Source: Mangifera indica
Taxonomy: Eukaryota; Streptophyta; Magnoliopsida; Sapindales; Anacardiaceae
DNA length: 64,000 bases
Assembly: GCF_011075055.1 (NCBI RefSeq)
Contig: NC_058143.1
Coordinates: forward strand, 13,035,057-13,099,056
Reading direction: 5' to 3'
The notes below the pieces were generated by a model that saw only the letters and a list, made by a program, of their open reading frames with translations, made no database searches and had not been told where the DNA came from. A program made the translations under genes and the position numbers. Below are positions 23,401 to 34,947 of the stretch, one piece after another. Each line of letters opens with the position of its first letter. The stretch's first letter is position 1.

Positions 23401-24797
23401 TACAAAACAGAAGAATACTCCATGGATGCCACCAACAAGTTTAATATTTATCCTGAACAAATTCCTGCATGGCTAATGGATTGGATACCAGAGGAAGGTG
23501 GATATTTGATTGGCAATCTACAACCTGCTCACATGGATTTTAGGTTCTTCACACTTGGAAACCTTTGGTCCATCATTTCATCTTTGGGTACTCCAAAGCA
23601 AAATGAAGCTATTTTAAATCTTTTTGAAGTCAAATGGAATGATCTTGTGGGGCATATGCCTTTGAAGATATGTTATCCTGCTTTGGAGTATGAAGAGTGG
23701 CACATTATCACTGGAAGTGACCCAAAGAACACGTGAGTTCTCTGTGTATATTTGCAGGCACTCACACCAGTGCACTTGTATGTGTGTGCATATATATGCT
23801 TATAGTACGTCTTCATGTGCACATGTGTGTATGCCTGTAAATATCTTGTGTTTGTAGCTATAGCCAATTATAATATGACCGTATTGAAATGTTTCATCAA
23901 CACCAATAACATTTCTTTTACAAATCTTTGCAGACCATGGTCATATCATAATGGTGGATCTTGGCCAACACTTCTGTGGCAGGTAAGCTTAGATATCATT
24001 GACATATATTGAGACTTCTGAGGATCGCTAATCACATATTTGATTTTTAGGTAATGTTATGATTATCCTAGTATAATTAGTGGCGCTCAACATTACTGAA
24101 CACTTGATTAGTGAACACTTAATTGTTACAAGGTCCCCTAATATATCCATCTCAACCCACCTTCTTGCAGTTTGTATGTGGATTTGGTTGCATAAACATT
24201 CCTCTGCCCTTCCCTTTTATCCCTTTTTAAATCACTGTGCAGTTGACCATTGAAATGTTCCATTTTCTGGTTAATTCATTGAATGGCCAGTTTTACATCA
24301 TAGTCAAGGATGTAATGATGTTAGCAGTAGATAGCATATATAAACAGCCTGAAGGCAGGATGATAGATGGCCTGTATTCTTTTATCTAAAATAAGTGCCT
24401 AATGCTTAATTCTTTTTAAGTCTTGTAACTGAGCTTTGCTTTCTAACATTTATAATTACCTCATTTTCAGTTCACATTGGCATGCATCAAGATGAGAAAA
24501 TTCGAATTAGCCCAGAAGGCAGTTGACATGGCTGAAAAGAGGCTTTCAGCTGATCGTTGGCCCGAATATTATGACACCCGAACAGGGAAGTTTATTGGAA
24601 AACAATCACGACTTTTCCAGACATGGACTATTGCTGGGTTCCTGACTTCTAAAATGCTCCTGGAGAATCCAGATATGGCTTCCTTGTTATTCTGGGACGA
24701 GGATTATGATCTTCTCGAGATTTGTGTCTGTGCTCTTAGCAAGACTGGGCGGAAGAAATGCTCACGTGGTGCAGCTAAGTCTCAGATTCTTGTCTAA
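20454..24797 (+). CDS. A/N-INV: Alkaline/neutral invertase, GH100, mitochondrial type
   Basis: Hydrolyses sucrose to glucose and fructose at neutral pH. Exons: 20454-21254, 22080-22239, 22395-22606, 23239-23732, 23934-23982, 24471-24797; all GT-AG, frame kept, 680 aa, typical for the long organelle-targeted clade. The first ~110 residues are rich in Ser, Thr, Arg and Gln and almost free of acidic residues, as in a mitochondrial presequence. The GH100 domain begins near residue 200: [40 protein letters not shown], then [60 protein letters not shown], and [20 protein letters not shown]. The C-terminus ends [11 protein letters not shown]. No defects. The family resembles Arabidopsis A/N-InvA (At1g56560), also in the syntenic block. 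Plastid targeting cannot be excluded from sequence alone. Confidence 0.95.
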
Positions 24798-25287
24798 CTG
24801 AGATACTATTTCTATGCAAAGACACTCCCGCCGTAAGGCAGAGTATCTTTTTATTGTACAGTGACAAGTTTAGGGCATAGTAATAAAAGGTTTTGATAAA
24901 ATGAAATTTTAGTGTAACATATAGATTTTTTAGTATAATTCTTAGTAGTGACTGATGGTTTATTTGTCCGATTGATTAATGAAAAAGTTGATCGTCATAG
25001 TTCGTATTGACAAGCATAGAAGGAGGCCCTGGATATGCTTCTTTTGCAAGGTCATCTGTTCTGTATTCATAATAGTATATGTATCAGTTACACATTCACT
25101 TTCTTTATTCATTATTGGATTGGTTGCATTGTATTTTGATTGTATATGCCTCCCATGGATGCTCTTTAGGTGTTTTCTTGTATTTTGATTATATGTGCCT
25201 CCCATGGATGCTCTTTAGGTCCTTGTTTTTGGACCAAATGACCCAAATTACAACCATTAAATTGTGGCCTATGGTAAAAACATTGAC
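24798..25287. other. Invertase 3' UTR and flanking DNA
   Basis: The stop is followed by AT-rich DNA with AATAAAAG at about 24881, a plausible polyadenylation signal. A near-exact ~42-base duplication (GCCTCCCATGGATGCTCTTT, from about 25147 and 25197) follows. No gene seen. Confidence 0.45.
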
Positions 25288-25425
25288 TAATGCTATGTGC
25301 ATATTGTGTACAAATAATGATATATCATCATATGACTAGATAATTTTAAATTAAAGATAAAACAATATTTAATTACATAGTGATATATTATTGTTTGTGC
25401 ACAAAATTATGTATGTAGTTTTATT
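25288..25425. repeat. Family-B MITE, copy 6
   Basis: Starts TAATGCTATGTGCATATTG and ends GTATGTAGTTTTATT, with the ATGATATATCATCATATGAC arm and ATTTTAAATTAAAGATAAAA core. Confidence 0.65.
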
Positions 25426-25720
25426 GAAAAAGATTTACTTTGCTCCCTCCATTAGTTATCCCTAGAGTTGAAGTGGGATGACTTCTCTTTACTGAAATGG
25501 TTCCATTATAGTGTAAGCAATACTATATACACACTTTTTTCAGTAGACAATTAAATACAGACCACCATATCATGTATTTAAAAAATAAAATAAAATAAAA
25601 TAAATCAGTCATTTTCAATTTAAACTAATAGAATATATTGACAGAATTGAATAACAGTGAGTATTTGGGAAGACTCTGTTAGTAAACTAAACCTTAAGAC
25701 TTCGTCAATGAAGTAAACCT

Positions 25721-25875
25721 GAGGTGGGAATAACCTTTCAAATAAAAGTGTGGTCATGAAACTCTGTGACTTGGATGGAATAACTTTTCAAATAAAAGCG
25801 TGATCATGAAATTCTATGACTTGGGTGGGAATAACCTTTCAAATAAAAGTGTGGTCATGAAATTCTGTGATTTGA
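25721..25875. repeat. Three tandem ~51-bp units
   Basis: GGTGGGAATAACCTTTCAAA, then TAAAAGTGTGGTCATGAAA and CTCTGTGACTTGG, recurs three times with few changes. One unit is also present at about 27870-27915 in the neighbouring duplicated segment. Confidence 0.85.
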
Positions 25876-26850
25876 CCCACTTCATCAATCTTCCATTGGA
25901 TTGCACCCATCAAATAGGAGAAGCAAAAAGAAGAGAGAATAAAAAATAACTCTGCAAATTTGGAATAGTTTCTTGCAGACATGGCTTTGTCTAATTGGTT
26001 GTTGCTGAGAGAGAAAAACAGTAGGCATGTGACAAGGTGTTATTTCATGATTGAACGGATAACTGAGGACCACTGTTCCATGATGGTTTTCAATTTTTTT
26101 TTTGGCCTTTGACTGACAGGTTAAAGCATATTTCATGGTTTTCGTTTTTCAAATTGGTGCTAATGATTTGCACACAAAAGTTTCTTGTGCTAATTTCACT
26201 TGTGATCAAACTTTATTCACTAATGGTTTGAATTTTTTCAGGGTTTGAAAGGTGATAGCTCAACAGAGAGAGAGAGAGAGAGATTAATATTCAATTTCTA
26301 GGCCTTGGCTATGGTGGTAGTAGAAGTTACAAGTCTTATGCACTGCTGCCTCCAAGTTTCACATTGGTGGTTGCCTTAAAATCCCAATTTTAGGCGTTAA
26401 ACCTCAGCACTCTTTAAGCGCTACTTAAATTCATTAGAGTTGATAATCTAAATACTTCTGGTGTATAGGATGCTCATAAAATCTGTAGTGTGAAGTCACT
26501 GTTTCAGTTTTACCTTCTGCGAATGAGAATGATTTCTGTTACTTCTTTTAATTACTTTGTGTATGGGTAAATTAAAGTCTAGTGGGCTCGCAGTTCAATT
26601 CGAATGAGTTGATTTTAAGCTAAAACAATTTTAACTCATTAAACTCAATTTACAATCAACGACAACAGTTTTATTTTTTGTCTTTATCTATTCTTTTTTT
26701 TTTTTTCTCTCACTTTTGTCAATGTTAATAAAATATGTTTTTCTTCGTAACTATTAGTTTAATACTGTTTATAATGAGATCTTATAAGCGAGGGTAAATC
26801 ATAATCAAGTTTCCTAGAAATGAACATTGATGCCTTATTAATCTTATATC
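25840..26850. repeat. Segmental duplication unit 1 (no DUF538 gene)
   Basis: Shares with units 2 and 3 the blocks CATCAATCTTCCATTGGATT, GCAGACATGGCTTTGTCTAA, GGTGGTAGTAGAAGTTACAA, CATTAGAGTTGATAATCTAA and CAAGTTTCCTAGAAATGA, in the same order. In units 2 and 3 these lie downstream of a DUF538 gene; here the gene is missing. An (AG)n run is at about 26266-26283. Confidence 0.8.
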
Positions 26851-27869
26851 CAAATTTTATCTGAAACTACCAAGAGGGACACTCTCTCACTCACTCACAC
26901 TTACACTCACAAAATTTTGCAAAAAGAATTCTTTTTGTTTTCGGGAAACAAAGAAAGGAAACAGAGAAAACAATAATGTGGGTTGGTGTTTTCATTCATT
27001 TGTTGGTTGAATAATGCATGGGAACTAGAGAAAGTGATTAGATAAAATGAGAATATTATTAGGGTGCTTTTGGGGCAAGAGGGACCCTGGATGGGTTAAT
27101 TTGTTTGAATTTTGTTGGCCATCAAAGAATTAGAACTTCTTATTTATCCTGATCACACTGACAGAGATAGGCATTCGCACTTCCTTTTTCACTGGAGAGA
27201 ATCCTATAACCTGACTTTTTCTAGCAAATTTGCGTAATGATTAAGCTATTCCATCTTTGTTGAAGTCATCTGTACGTTTAGATGAAAAGAGTGACTTCCT
27301 TGTATTTTAAAAAGACATTTATAATATGTAAAAGAAAGAGGGGGCTGTTAGTTGGAGTTAGAAATTGGGGTTTTAACAGAACAAAGAAAATTAGGCTGAA
27401 GTAAAGAAGCAACAGTAAGTCTTGTCCTAGTGATGGAAGTGACATTTGCAAGTGCGTGGAAGGTCAAGCGTAAAAGGCAAGACAACAGTAAATCTTATCC
27501 TAGTGATGGAAGTGACATTTGCAAGTGCATGGAAGGTAAAGGGTAGAAGGCAATGGTTTATCCTCAAAGTGTTGTTTGAGTTAAAAAAAGAAAAAAAAAA
27601 CTTTATATATAGAAGAATATAGTTTTAAATCACTTTTGATGATATACCAAGATTAAATTTTTTATTTATCTATTTTAATTATTATAAAATCAGTTATTAA
27701 ACTCATAACTTATCCTATTTAATATAATTGATTTAATCTCAAAAGTGATAATCCGATTTGGGTGAAGTTCCTCGTTGCCAAAAAAAAGGGACAACGGTTT
27801 TGATAAAAGCAATTCCCTTTTTCTTTCTGATTTATGATGATATAAGATTTTGTTATTATTGACCATGCT
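26851..27869. other. Intergenic spacer with one short tandem duplication
   Basis: 27410-27552 holds two ~71-bp units containing AGTGATGGAAGTGACATTTG. No gene seen in the rest. Confidence 0.5.
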
Positions 27870-28773
27870 AATAAAATTTCAAATAAAAGTGTGGTCATGA
27901 AATTCTGTGATTTGACCGACTTTATCTTAGAGATTTCAAGTTTATAAATTTTCATCAATCTTCCACTGGATTGCACCCATTAAATAGGGGAAGTAAAAAG
28001 AAGGGAAAAGGAAGAAATAACCCTGCAAATTTGGATTATTTCCTTGCAGACATGGCTTTGTCTAATTGGTTGGTGCCTTGGCTATGGTGGTAGTAGAAGT
28101 TACAAGTCTTATGCATTTCTGCATCCAATTTGCACATCGGTGGTTGCCTTAAAATCTCAATCTTTGGCGTTGAACCTCAACTGTCTTTAAGTGCTACTTC
28201 AATTCATTAGAGTTGATATTCTAAATACTTCTTATGTGAATTGACTGTTTCAGTTTTACCTTAAGCAGATGAGAATGATCTCGATTGCTTCTTTTAATTG
28301 CTTTGTGTAGGAGTTCATTCGAGTCTAGTCAGTTCATTATTCAATTTGAACGAGTCAAATTCAAGATGAAGCAATTTTAACTGCTGAGCTCAGCTCGCAA
28401 TGGACATCCACATCTCTTTTTCTTCTTCTCCTTCCTCCTCTGTCAATAACTATTGCTTTAGTACTGCTCATAATAAGATCTTATATGGAAAGATAAATCA
28501 TAAACAAGTTTCCTAGAAATGATCATTCATGCCTTGTAAATCTGAGAACTCGATAAGTGGGTATTTGAACTAATCTCAAAGATGGATCTGCTATAACAAT
28601 AATAATATTCAAAAAAAAAAAAGGATCAATAGACTGCGAAACTCAAACCAGGAAACACCTTATAAAATTATATTACTATTTTTTCTTATTTAATGGGTAA
28701 CACAAGGAAGAGGACGGAACAGTACATAAAAAGGGCACATGAAGAAACACTACAGAGAATGAGATGAAGCTTA

Positions 28774-29469
28774 TTACACATCCTTAACTGGCACAGCTTC
28801 ATTCATATCCGTGTTATCTTCGTCCTTTAATTCCTTAACTGGCAAAGCTTCATTCATTTCCTTGTTGTCTTCGTCCTCTACAACCTTAACTGGCACAGCT
28901 TCATTCATTTCCTTGTTGTCTTCGTCCTTTACATCCTTAACTGGCAAAGCTTCATCCATTTCCTTGTTGTCTTCGTCCTTTACATCCTTAACTGGCATAG
29001 CTTCATTCGTTTCCTTATTGTCTTCGTCCTTTACATCCTTCTCTTTCTCTTCAACCTGAAAAGCAGAAACAGGGAAAGACCTATTGAGCCCGGCAGGAGT
29101 CTGAAAAGTGATCTTCCCACTTGATGGATCAGCAATATATATATCACTCAGTCTTATCCAAACAAATAGCTCTTTGGTCTTCACCCCAGTGAGTTTCTTG
29201 ATCTTGCTGGGTTCAACAACAGCAGTGACCTCAGTTGCGTAACTCGCTAGCTTCCCAATCTTTTCAAACTTGTGGGTTATGCTGTTCTTCTGTTTCAGCC
29301 ACACAAAACCCGTCTCTTTCACATACCCACACTCTTCAATGTCATGTAATGGCAACAACCCATTTGGCAACCCCAACTCCCTCAGCAACTCCTGAGATTT
29401 CTCTTTACATATCTCATCTCCACGGTACATCTCTGCCTTTGCTCTGATTTCTTCTGTGACAAGAGACAT
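28774..29469 (-). CDS. DUF538 protein with expanded C-terminal acidic repeats
   Basis: Single-exon gene, 231 aa. Residues 1-140 are a typical DUF538 domain: MSLVTEEIRAKAEMYRGDE, GLPNGLLPLHDIEECGYVKE, HKFEKIGKLASYATEVTAVV, then ELFVWIRLSDIYIADPSSGK and ITFQTPAGLNRSFPVSAFQ. The family includes Arabidopsis SVB (At1g56580, from memory), which affects trichomes; a beta-barrel lipid-binding-like fold is proposed but the biochemical role is poorly known. Residues 145-229 are five 17-residue units of the type VKDEDNKEMNEAVPVKD, acidic, Lys-rich and predicted disordered. The paralogue at 38867 has one such unit and ends at 163 aa. Frame and periodicity are intact, so the expansion is in-frame. Relatives are usually about 160-175 aa. 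Confidence 0.93.
   Translation of the reverse strand: MSLVTEEIRAKAEMYRGDEICKEKSQELLRELGLPNGLLPLHDIEECGYVKETGFVWLKQKNSITHKFEKIGKLASYATEVTAVVEPSKIKKLTGVKTKELFVWIRLSDIYIADPSSGKITFQTPAGLNRSFPVSAFQVEEKEKDVKDEDNKETNEAMPVKDVKDEDNKEMDEALPVKDVKDEDNKEMNEAVPVKVVEDEDNKEMNEALPVKELKDEDNTDMNEAVPVKDV
28783..29037. repeat. 51-bp coding minisatellite, five units
   Basis: Five 51-bp units encode the 17-residue repeats of the DUF538 protein; each contains CTTCGTC and CTT...TGGCA words. Units differ by 2-7 bases, so the array is not brand new. Confidence 0.93.
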
Positions 29470-29590
29470 GTTTTCTTTCTTTCAACAACTTCAGTATATA
29501 TATACCCACACACTTTTTAGACTATAAATTGAGCAAATGTTATACATATCACTTTTGATTACACACATGATATATTATTATATAATTCCC

Positions 29591-29835
29591 AGTGACCTCA
29601 GTTGCGTAACTCACAGCTTCCCAATCCTTTCAAATTTGTGGGTTATGCTGTCGTTCTGTTTCAGCAACACAAAACCCGTCTCTTTCACATACCCACACTC
29701 CTCAATGTCATGTAAGGGCAACAACCCATTTGGCAACCCCAACTCCCTCAGCAACTCCTGAGATTTCTCTTTACATATCTCATCTCCACGGTACATCTCT
29801 GCCTTGGCTCTGATTTCTTCTGTGACAAGAGACAT
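29591..29835 (-). pseudogene. Truncated DUF538 copy
   Basis: From ATG at 29835 the frame matches DUF538 gene a for 74 residues with few changes (ETGFVLLKQNDSITHKFERI). It then loses bases at GKL and continues VSYATEV out of frame, after which homology stops near 29590. Sequence upstream of its ATG (TTCAGTATGCATATATA, CACACTTTTTAGACCATAAA) also matches gene a, so a ~370-bp block of promoter plus 5' coding region was duplicated in tandem. Too short to fold as a DUF538 domain. Confidence 0.85.
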
Positions 29836-29872
29836 GTTTTCTTTCCTTGAAAACTTTACAACTTCAGTATGC

Positions 29873-29904
<32 letters not shown>

Positions 29905-29922
29905 TTTTTAGACCATAAATTG

Positions 29923-30080
29923 AGCAATGTTATACATATCATTTTTTAATATACAAATAATATGTTGTTATATGATTGAGTATTATTTTATTTTTAATTT
30001 AAAATTATCTAATTATTCGATAATACACATCAAATATGTATATATCCATGTACTCAAAGATAAATATGCATAATTTTATT
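29923..30080. repeat. Family-B MITE, copy 7
   Basis: Starts CAATGTTATACATATCATTT and ends ATATGCATAATTTTATT; core ATTTTTAATTTAAAATTATC. A related fragment lies at about 29537-29588. Confidence 0.6.
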
Positions 30081-30262
30081 TTTAGAAATTTGCCCCCGTA
30101 TTTTGAAAAACTTAAGAGAAATGGTAGGGCAACTAAGTAAACTAACCAATTGGGTAAGTCATCTAATTAATAATAGATTGAGAGGACAATTTAGCTCTTG
30201 TATATATTTGGAAGTCAAACGTGAACCGACAACTAATATTGTATTTTGGTGTAAAACTGTAA

Positions 30263-31393
30263 AAAGTATAGTAAAATTATAAACTCTTATCCTTTAACTG
30301 TTAAAAATTCAAACATTCACCTAAGAATCAAATTCTATTAAAAATCTTAATTAGGGTTAGGGTAAAATAATCTTTTAACCAAAAAAATTAAACTTTCGTC
30401 ACATTTTTCCCTCTCAATTTTAAAACTCACACCCCCCCCCCCCCCCCCCCCAAAAGTTTTCCTTCAAAGTTTGAAAAATAACAATTTCTTCCTAGGGTAT
30501 TTTCTCTTTCTTTTTGGGGACCAATTTTTTTTCGATTGTCGGCTGGCCTTCCCTCTTCTTCTCAGTCGACGCTTCTCCTTCCTCCTTCGTTCTTCGTTAG
30601 AGACAGAGAACGTTTATGTCTAAGATGAAAATGTTATTTTCATCTTAAATGAAGATAAAAAGTTTTTTTCTCAGATAAAGGCAACATTTTTTTCAGTCTT
30701 TTTCTTAGATAAAGGCGACATCTTTGTCTAGGAAAAATATGTGTTCTATTTTCGTCTAAGATGAAAATGTTTTGTCTTCGTCTGAGACGAAGACAACGGT
30801 CTCTGTCTCTGATGAAGGAGGGAAGAAGGAGAAGTGCCAACAAAGAAGGAGGGAAAGTCGGTAGTCAGAGAGATGGAGAGAAAACCTTAAGGGGAAATTG
30901 TCACTTTTTAAACTTTGAGTGAGGTAAATATTAGATTTTCAAATTGAGAAAGGGAAATGTGATAAAATTTTAGTTTTTTTAATTTTTTTTGTTAAATGAT
31001 AATTTTATCTTTAACTTTAACTGAAAATTTTAACAAAGTTTTGGTCATGGATAAGTGTTTGAGTTTTTGAAAAAGGAGAAGTGCCAATAGAGAAGAAGGA
31101 GAGAAGGTTGGCCGACAACCGAGAGAAATCAGTAGTCAAAGAGATGGAGAGAAAACCTTAGAAAATAAATTGTCATTTTTTAAACTTTAGGTGGGATAAA
31201 TATTATATTTTCAAATTGAGAGAAAAAAAGTGATAAAACTTTAGTTTTTTTTTAAATAATGATTTTACTTTTAATTTTAATTAAAAGTTTTAATAAAATT
31301 TAAGTTATGAATAGATATTTAAATTTTTGAAAATTGAAAAGTAGTAATTTGGGTTTTCGCAATTCCTTGGGGGTGGGAATAAGTCTTTTGGCC
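30263..31393. mobile_element. Family-A foldback MITE, copy 2, left tip missing
   Basis: Ends GGAATAAGTCTTTTGGCC like the other copies. The left side starts inside the usual arm (AAAGTATAGTAAAATTATAA), lacking about 25 terminal bases, yet flanks AAACTGTAA (30254-30262) and CAACTGTAA (31394-31402) form a 9-bp duplication with one mismatch. Unit 3 of the segmental duplication has the matching site without the insertion (about 39570-39590). It contains a 20-C run (30432-30451) and a tandem duplication of the right arm (about 30830-30960 and 31075-31240). Confidence 0.75.
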
Positions 31394-31690
31394 CAACTGT
31401 AAATGGCTGAAGGCTCAACCCACCTCAGCCTTCAACACTCAACCGTTGATTTGATTTTGATTAGACAAATGAGATGAGTGCTTCAACTTACTTGTATGGG
31501 CTTCTAGTATTTATTATACAGTTGGAAATTTTATGGCAGAATTAAAGGCACAGCGATGGGTTGGAAGAGTTGCCCGATAGGAGATTAACACTAATGTACT
31601 TGGAAATTTTAAACGTCTTGATTAAATTTTAGCATTGAAGAGACCCATCATCTTCACCCTCAACCTATAAAGCATGCAAAAGAAAGCACA

Positions 31691-32333
31691 AAAACGTAAA
31701 AATATAAAAATTGAAACATTAAAACGTATTTTTAAAAAAAATATAGATATAAACATATAAAAAATATATAAATATGAAAAATATATGATATTTTTATAAA
31801 TATAAAAGTTTATAAAAAAATGCAACAATCTACAATTTTTTTTTATAAATATAATAACTTTAAACAACAATAAGATATGTATTCAATCAACTTTGATCTA
31901 TTAACCGATAATCGGATAATGTACTGCATCAATAACTTTCCCTCCTCTCTCACACCTGACTTTTTTGTGCTGTGTATGCAAGGTCATACCTGAATCAAAA
32001 CTGCTCCTTGGTTTGTTTGCTTTCAGTTCTTTTGCTTGGTTTCTACATTTGTAGCTTCAGATAAATATGTCTTAGGTCATCTCTAATGAACTTCAATTTT
32101 TTTATTATGTGTTTATATTCTTATTGACTTTTCTAAGTTTTGACTAAACTATAGATTGATCTTATTGGTAAAAATCTAATGCATTTTTATTAAAAGAATT
32201 TAAAGATAATTTTGTCATGATTATTTGTCTTGTAGGTCTCTATATTTGTTGCCGTATGTATCAATACCATGTTATCCTGCAATTGTTATGGTGATATATT
32301 ATGGTTTCTTAAGAATGATTGATTAATCATATA
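31691..32333. other. AT-rich spacer without a gene
   Basis: Nothing recognisable beyond AT-rich, low-complexity DNA. Confidence 0.4.
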
Positions 32334-32546
32334 TGTTTAAACTATAAAATGATTTACGGAAAAATGTATTTTGTATTAAATGAATGATACAAAGAGTATA
32401 GTGTTATTTATATTAGCTTACAGATGCAAATAAGGATACATATAGATAAAGATAACAAAGAGATGAGAGATTAAGAGATAAGAGATAGAGATAGAGAGAA
32501 GAGAGAGATTCAGATAATAGATAGAGAGAAAATTAATCTTTTAACA
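32334..32546 (-). repeat. Copia 3' LTR
   Basis: Intact TG...CA repeat. On the minus strand it is preceded by AGGAGAGT, a purine tract in the place of the polypurine primer. Confidence 0.8.
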
Positions 32547-34054
32547 ACTCTCCTCAAGTCCTTGCACAGGGCCAAAGTTGCATATTGTCTAGAAGAAAGG
32601 CAAAATGAGCTGAAAGCAAGGACTTGGTGTAAATATTTGGCAGTTGATCATGTAGAAATGAATCGAACTCTCAAACAACCATTGGAAATTTGTTCATACA
32701 CATAGTAATAATCAACTTCGATGTGCTTCATGCGTGCATGAAATACAGGATTAGAAGTGAGATAAACAGCTCATAAATTGTCACACCAAAGAGTAGGAAT
32801 TTGACTACATGCAATACCAAGTTATTTCAAAACAGTTTTTTATCCAAAGCAATTCAATTGTTGCATTTGCATTCGCAATTGTCTTACATTTACTTTTTGT
32901 AGAGGATCTTGCAATTGTTGCTTGCTTTTTGGACATCCAGGAGATAAGAGACTTACCAAGATAAATATTATAACCATTGGTGGATTTTCGATCATCAAGG
33001 CAACCAGTTCAATCACTATTGCTAAAACAATGCACGTGACGTGGAGAGTCTTTGTCCAAAAAAAGGTCAATGGATGGCGTCCCTTTCAAGTATCATATTA
33101 GTCTTCTCACAGCCTTCCAATGAACATTAGTTGGGCTATGCATGAATTGACAAAGTTTGTTTATCGAAAAGGCAATATCGAGCCGAGTCATGATAAGATA
33201 TTGCAAAGCACCCATGACTTGCCTTTACTCATCACCGTTGGAAAGTGGTACACTGGATTCTTTAGACAATAATGGTGTAGTAGCCATAGGAGTTGCACAT
33301 GCTTTGGCATTAGATAGACCTGTCCATTGAAGAAGATCACAAACATTTATGTTGACTTAAAAGCAATCCACTAGATAGATTCGTGACTTCAACTCTAAGG
33401 AAAAATGTAAAGAGCCCACGTCATGAACATGAAACATTCTTTTCATATCATGAATCATTTCATCAATAAAAGTTGATGAGGACCCTGTAACAAAGAGATC
33501 ATCAACATAAGCAAAAACAAAAATTTTGTTAATCTTATCATAAAAAATAAATAATGATGTGTCTAATTTTGATAACATAAAACCAACCCCCATGAGATAG
33601 GAACTCAATCTTTAAAACCAAGCACTAGAGGCTTGCTTAAGACCATAGATGGAGCATTGCAATGTACAAACAAAGGTTAGGTGATTCTTGTCTTTGAAAC
33701 CTTGGGGTTGTTGCATATAGGCCTCATCTGTAAGAAAACTATACAAGAAGGCATTAGATATGTCAAATTGATGCATATCCCATCCCAACATAGTTACGCT
33801 GATAAGAAATTATGGATTTTTGTAGCTTTGATCATAGGGCTGAAAGTTTCATTATAATCAGCTCCTTGTTGTTGAAAGTATCTCTTAGTAACCAAACGTG
33901 CTTTGTAGCAATTAATTGATCCATCCACATTCTTTTTTATTTTGAATACTCATTTATTGCCCAACACATTTTTATTTTCTGGTAGAAGAAGAGGTTGAAT
34001 TTGACATGATAAGTCAAAGTTAAAAAAAATAAAAGGACAAATAAGATCAATTTA

Positions 34055-34068
34055 CAGCTCTAATATCA
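34055..34068 (-). other. Copia primer binding site
   Basis: Minus strand TGATATTAGAGCTG immediately after the 5' LTR resembles the initiator-Met tRNA complement TGGTATCAGAGC common to plant Copia elements, with two changes. Confidence 0.7.
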
Positions 34069-34496
34069 TATTTGAACTATAAAATGATTTGTGAAAAAAT
34101 ATATTATGTATTGAATGAATAATACAAAGAGCATATTGCTATTTATATTAGCTTACAGATGAAGATAAGGATACATACAAATAAAAATGAAGATAACAAA
34201 GAGATGAGAGATTGACAGAAAAGAGAACATTAATTAAAATCGGCACTAATTTTTCTGCTTAAACCTTTTTAGGCAAACTTACAATGATTTTACTATTTGA
34301 AGCAAATTTAATTTTATTTCTAATAATAACCCTTTCGTACTAATTATGTCACTCTCTCGGCTAATTACATCAAATTAGGAATTTTTTTCGACAAGCTTTA
34401 AACATTCTATGTTTGTTAGATTATGATTTGAAAATTCAAAAACTTATTTGAAATGATCAATTTTTTGTTCTAATACAGAGTGGAATGAAATTATTA

Positions 34497-34575
34497 ACAA
34501 GTGCGAAGAAAGGTGTGTAAGGGTGTATGAGGGTGCATATGGGTGCGCGAGGGTATGTAAGGGTACAATTTAGGT
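34497..34575 (-). repeat. Subterminal G-rich short-repeat array, left arm
   Basis: GGTGTGTAAG, GGTGTATGAG, GGTGCATATG, GGTGCGCGAG, GGTATGTAAG in tandem, about 10 bp each. The inverse array is in the right arm. Confidence 0.85.
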
Positions 34576-34947
34576 GCAAGAGGTTATTAAAAACACATTT
34601 GACCATTACCCACTGTATAACAAAAGAGGAAAAACCCACCCATCTGTTATCCATCGATTCACATTCAGATTAGGGACGTCGACAAACACTTTGGTAATGT
34701 CATCTAAGTCGTCTAAGGTATATCTGACTCCTTTGCATTGTTATGATTGAAAGTTTATTGGTTGAAAAATGTTAAGGTCATTGAAATGTCTATCTGTTGT
34801 GTTAGGTTTAGAGTTTGTAGGATGTGATTTATTTTGGTTTAGAGTTCTGTAGGTTTCCAATATAATGTAGTGTATTTTGTCAGATTTGATTTTGTTGTGT
34901 TGTTGTTGATGGAGGAGAAAGGTTTTTGGCCACAGTCGTCACACTAT

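Larger units (their letters stand above)
27870..31690. repeat. Segmental duplication unit 2 (carries DUF538 gene a)
   Basis: Contains the downstream blocks of unit 1 (27870-28530), a DUF538 gene, a truncated DUF538 copy, and an upstream block (30180-30262 and 31394-31690) matching unit 3 at 39500-39890: GTGAACCGACA, ACTCAACCGTTGATTTGATT, TTATGGCAGAATTAAAGGCA, GAAGAGACCCATCA. A family-A MITE splits the upstream block. Confidence 0.75.

Noticed and set aside
25721..25875. Direct repeats considered as a CRISPR-like or satellite array
   Set aside because: Only three contiguous units without unique spacers in a plant genome; a simple tandem duplication.
25885..26136. Minus frame sharing VVLSYPFNH and LFDGCN with a frame at 36848-37102
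   Set aside because: Similarity is explained by the segmental duplication at DNA level; frames break and no start or splice context is shared.
28811..29059. Plus-strand Ser/Thr/Leu-rich repeat frame
   Set aside because: It is the antisense of the DUF538 acidic repeat, kept open by the 51-bp periodicity.
31622..31870. 82-codon minus frame rich in Phe and Ile
   Set aside because: AT-rich low-complexity sequence; no support for coding.
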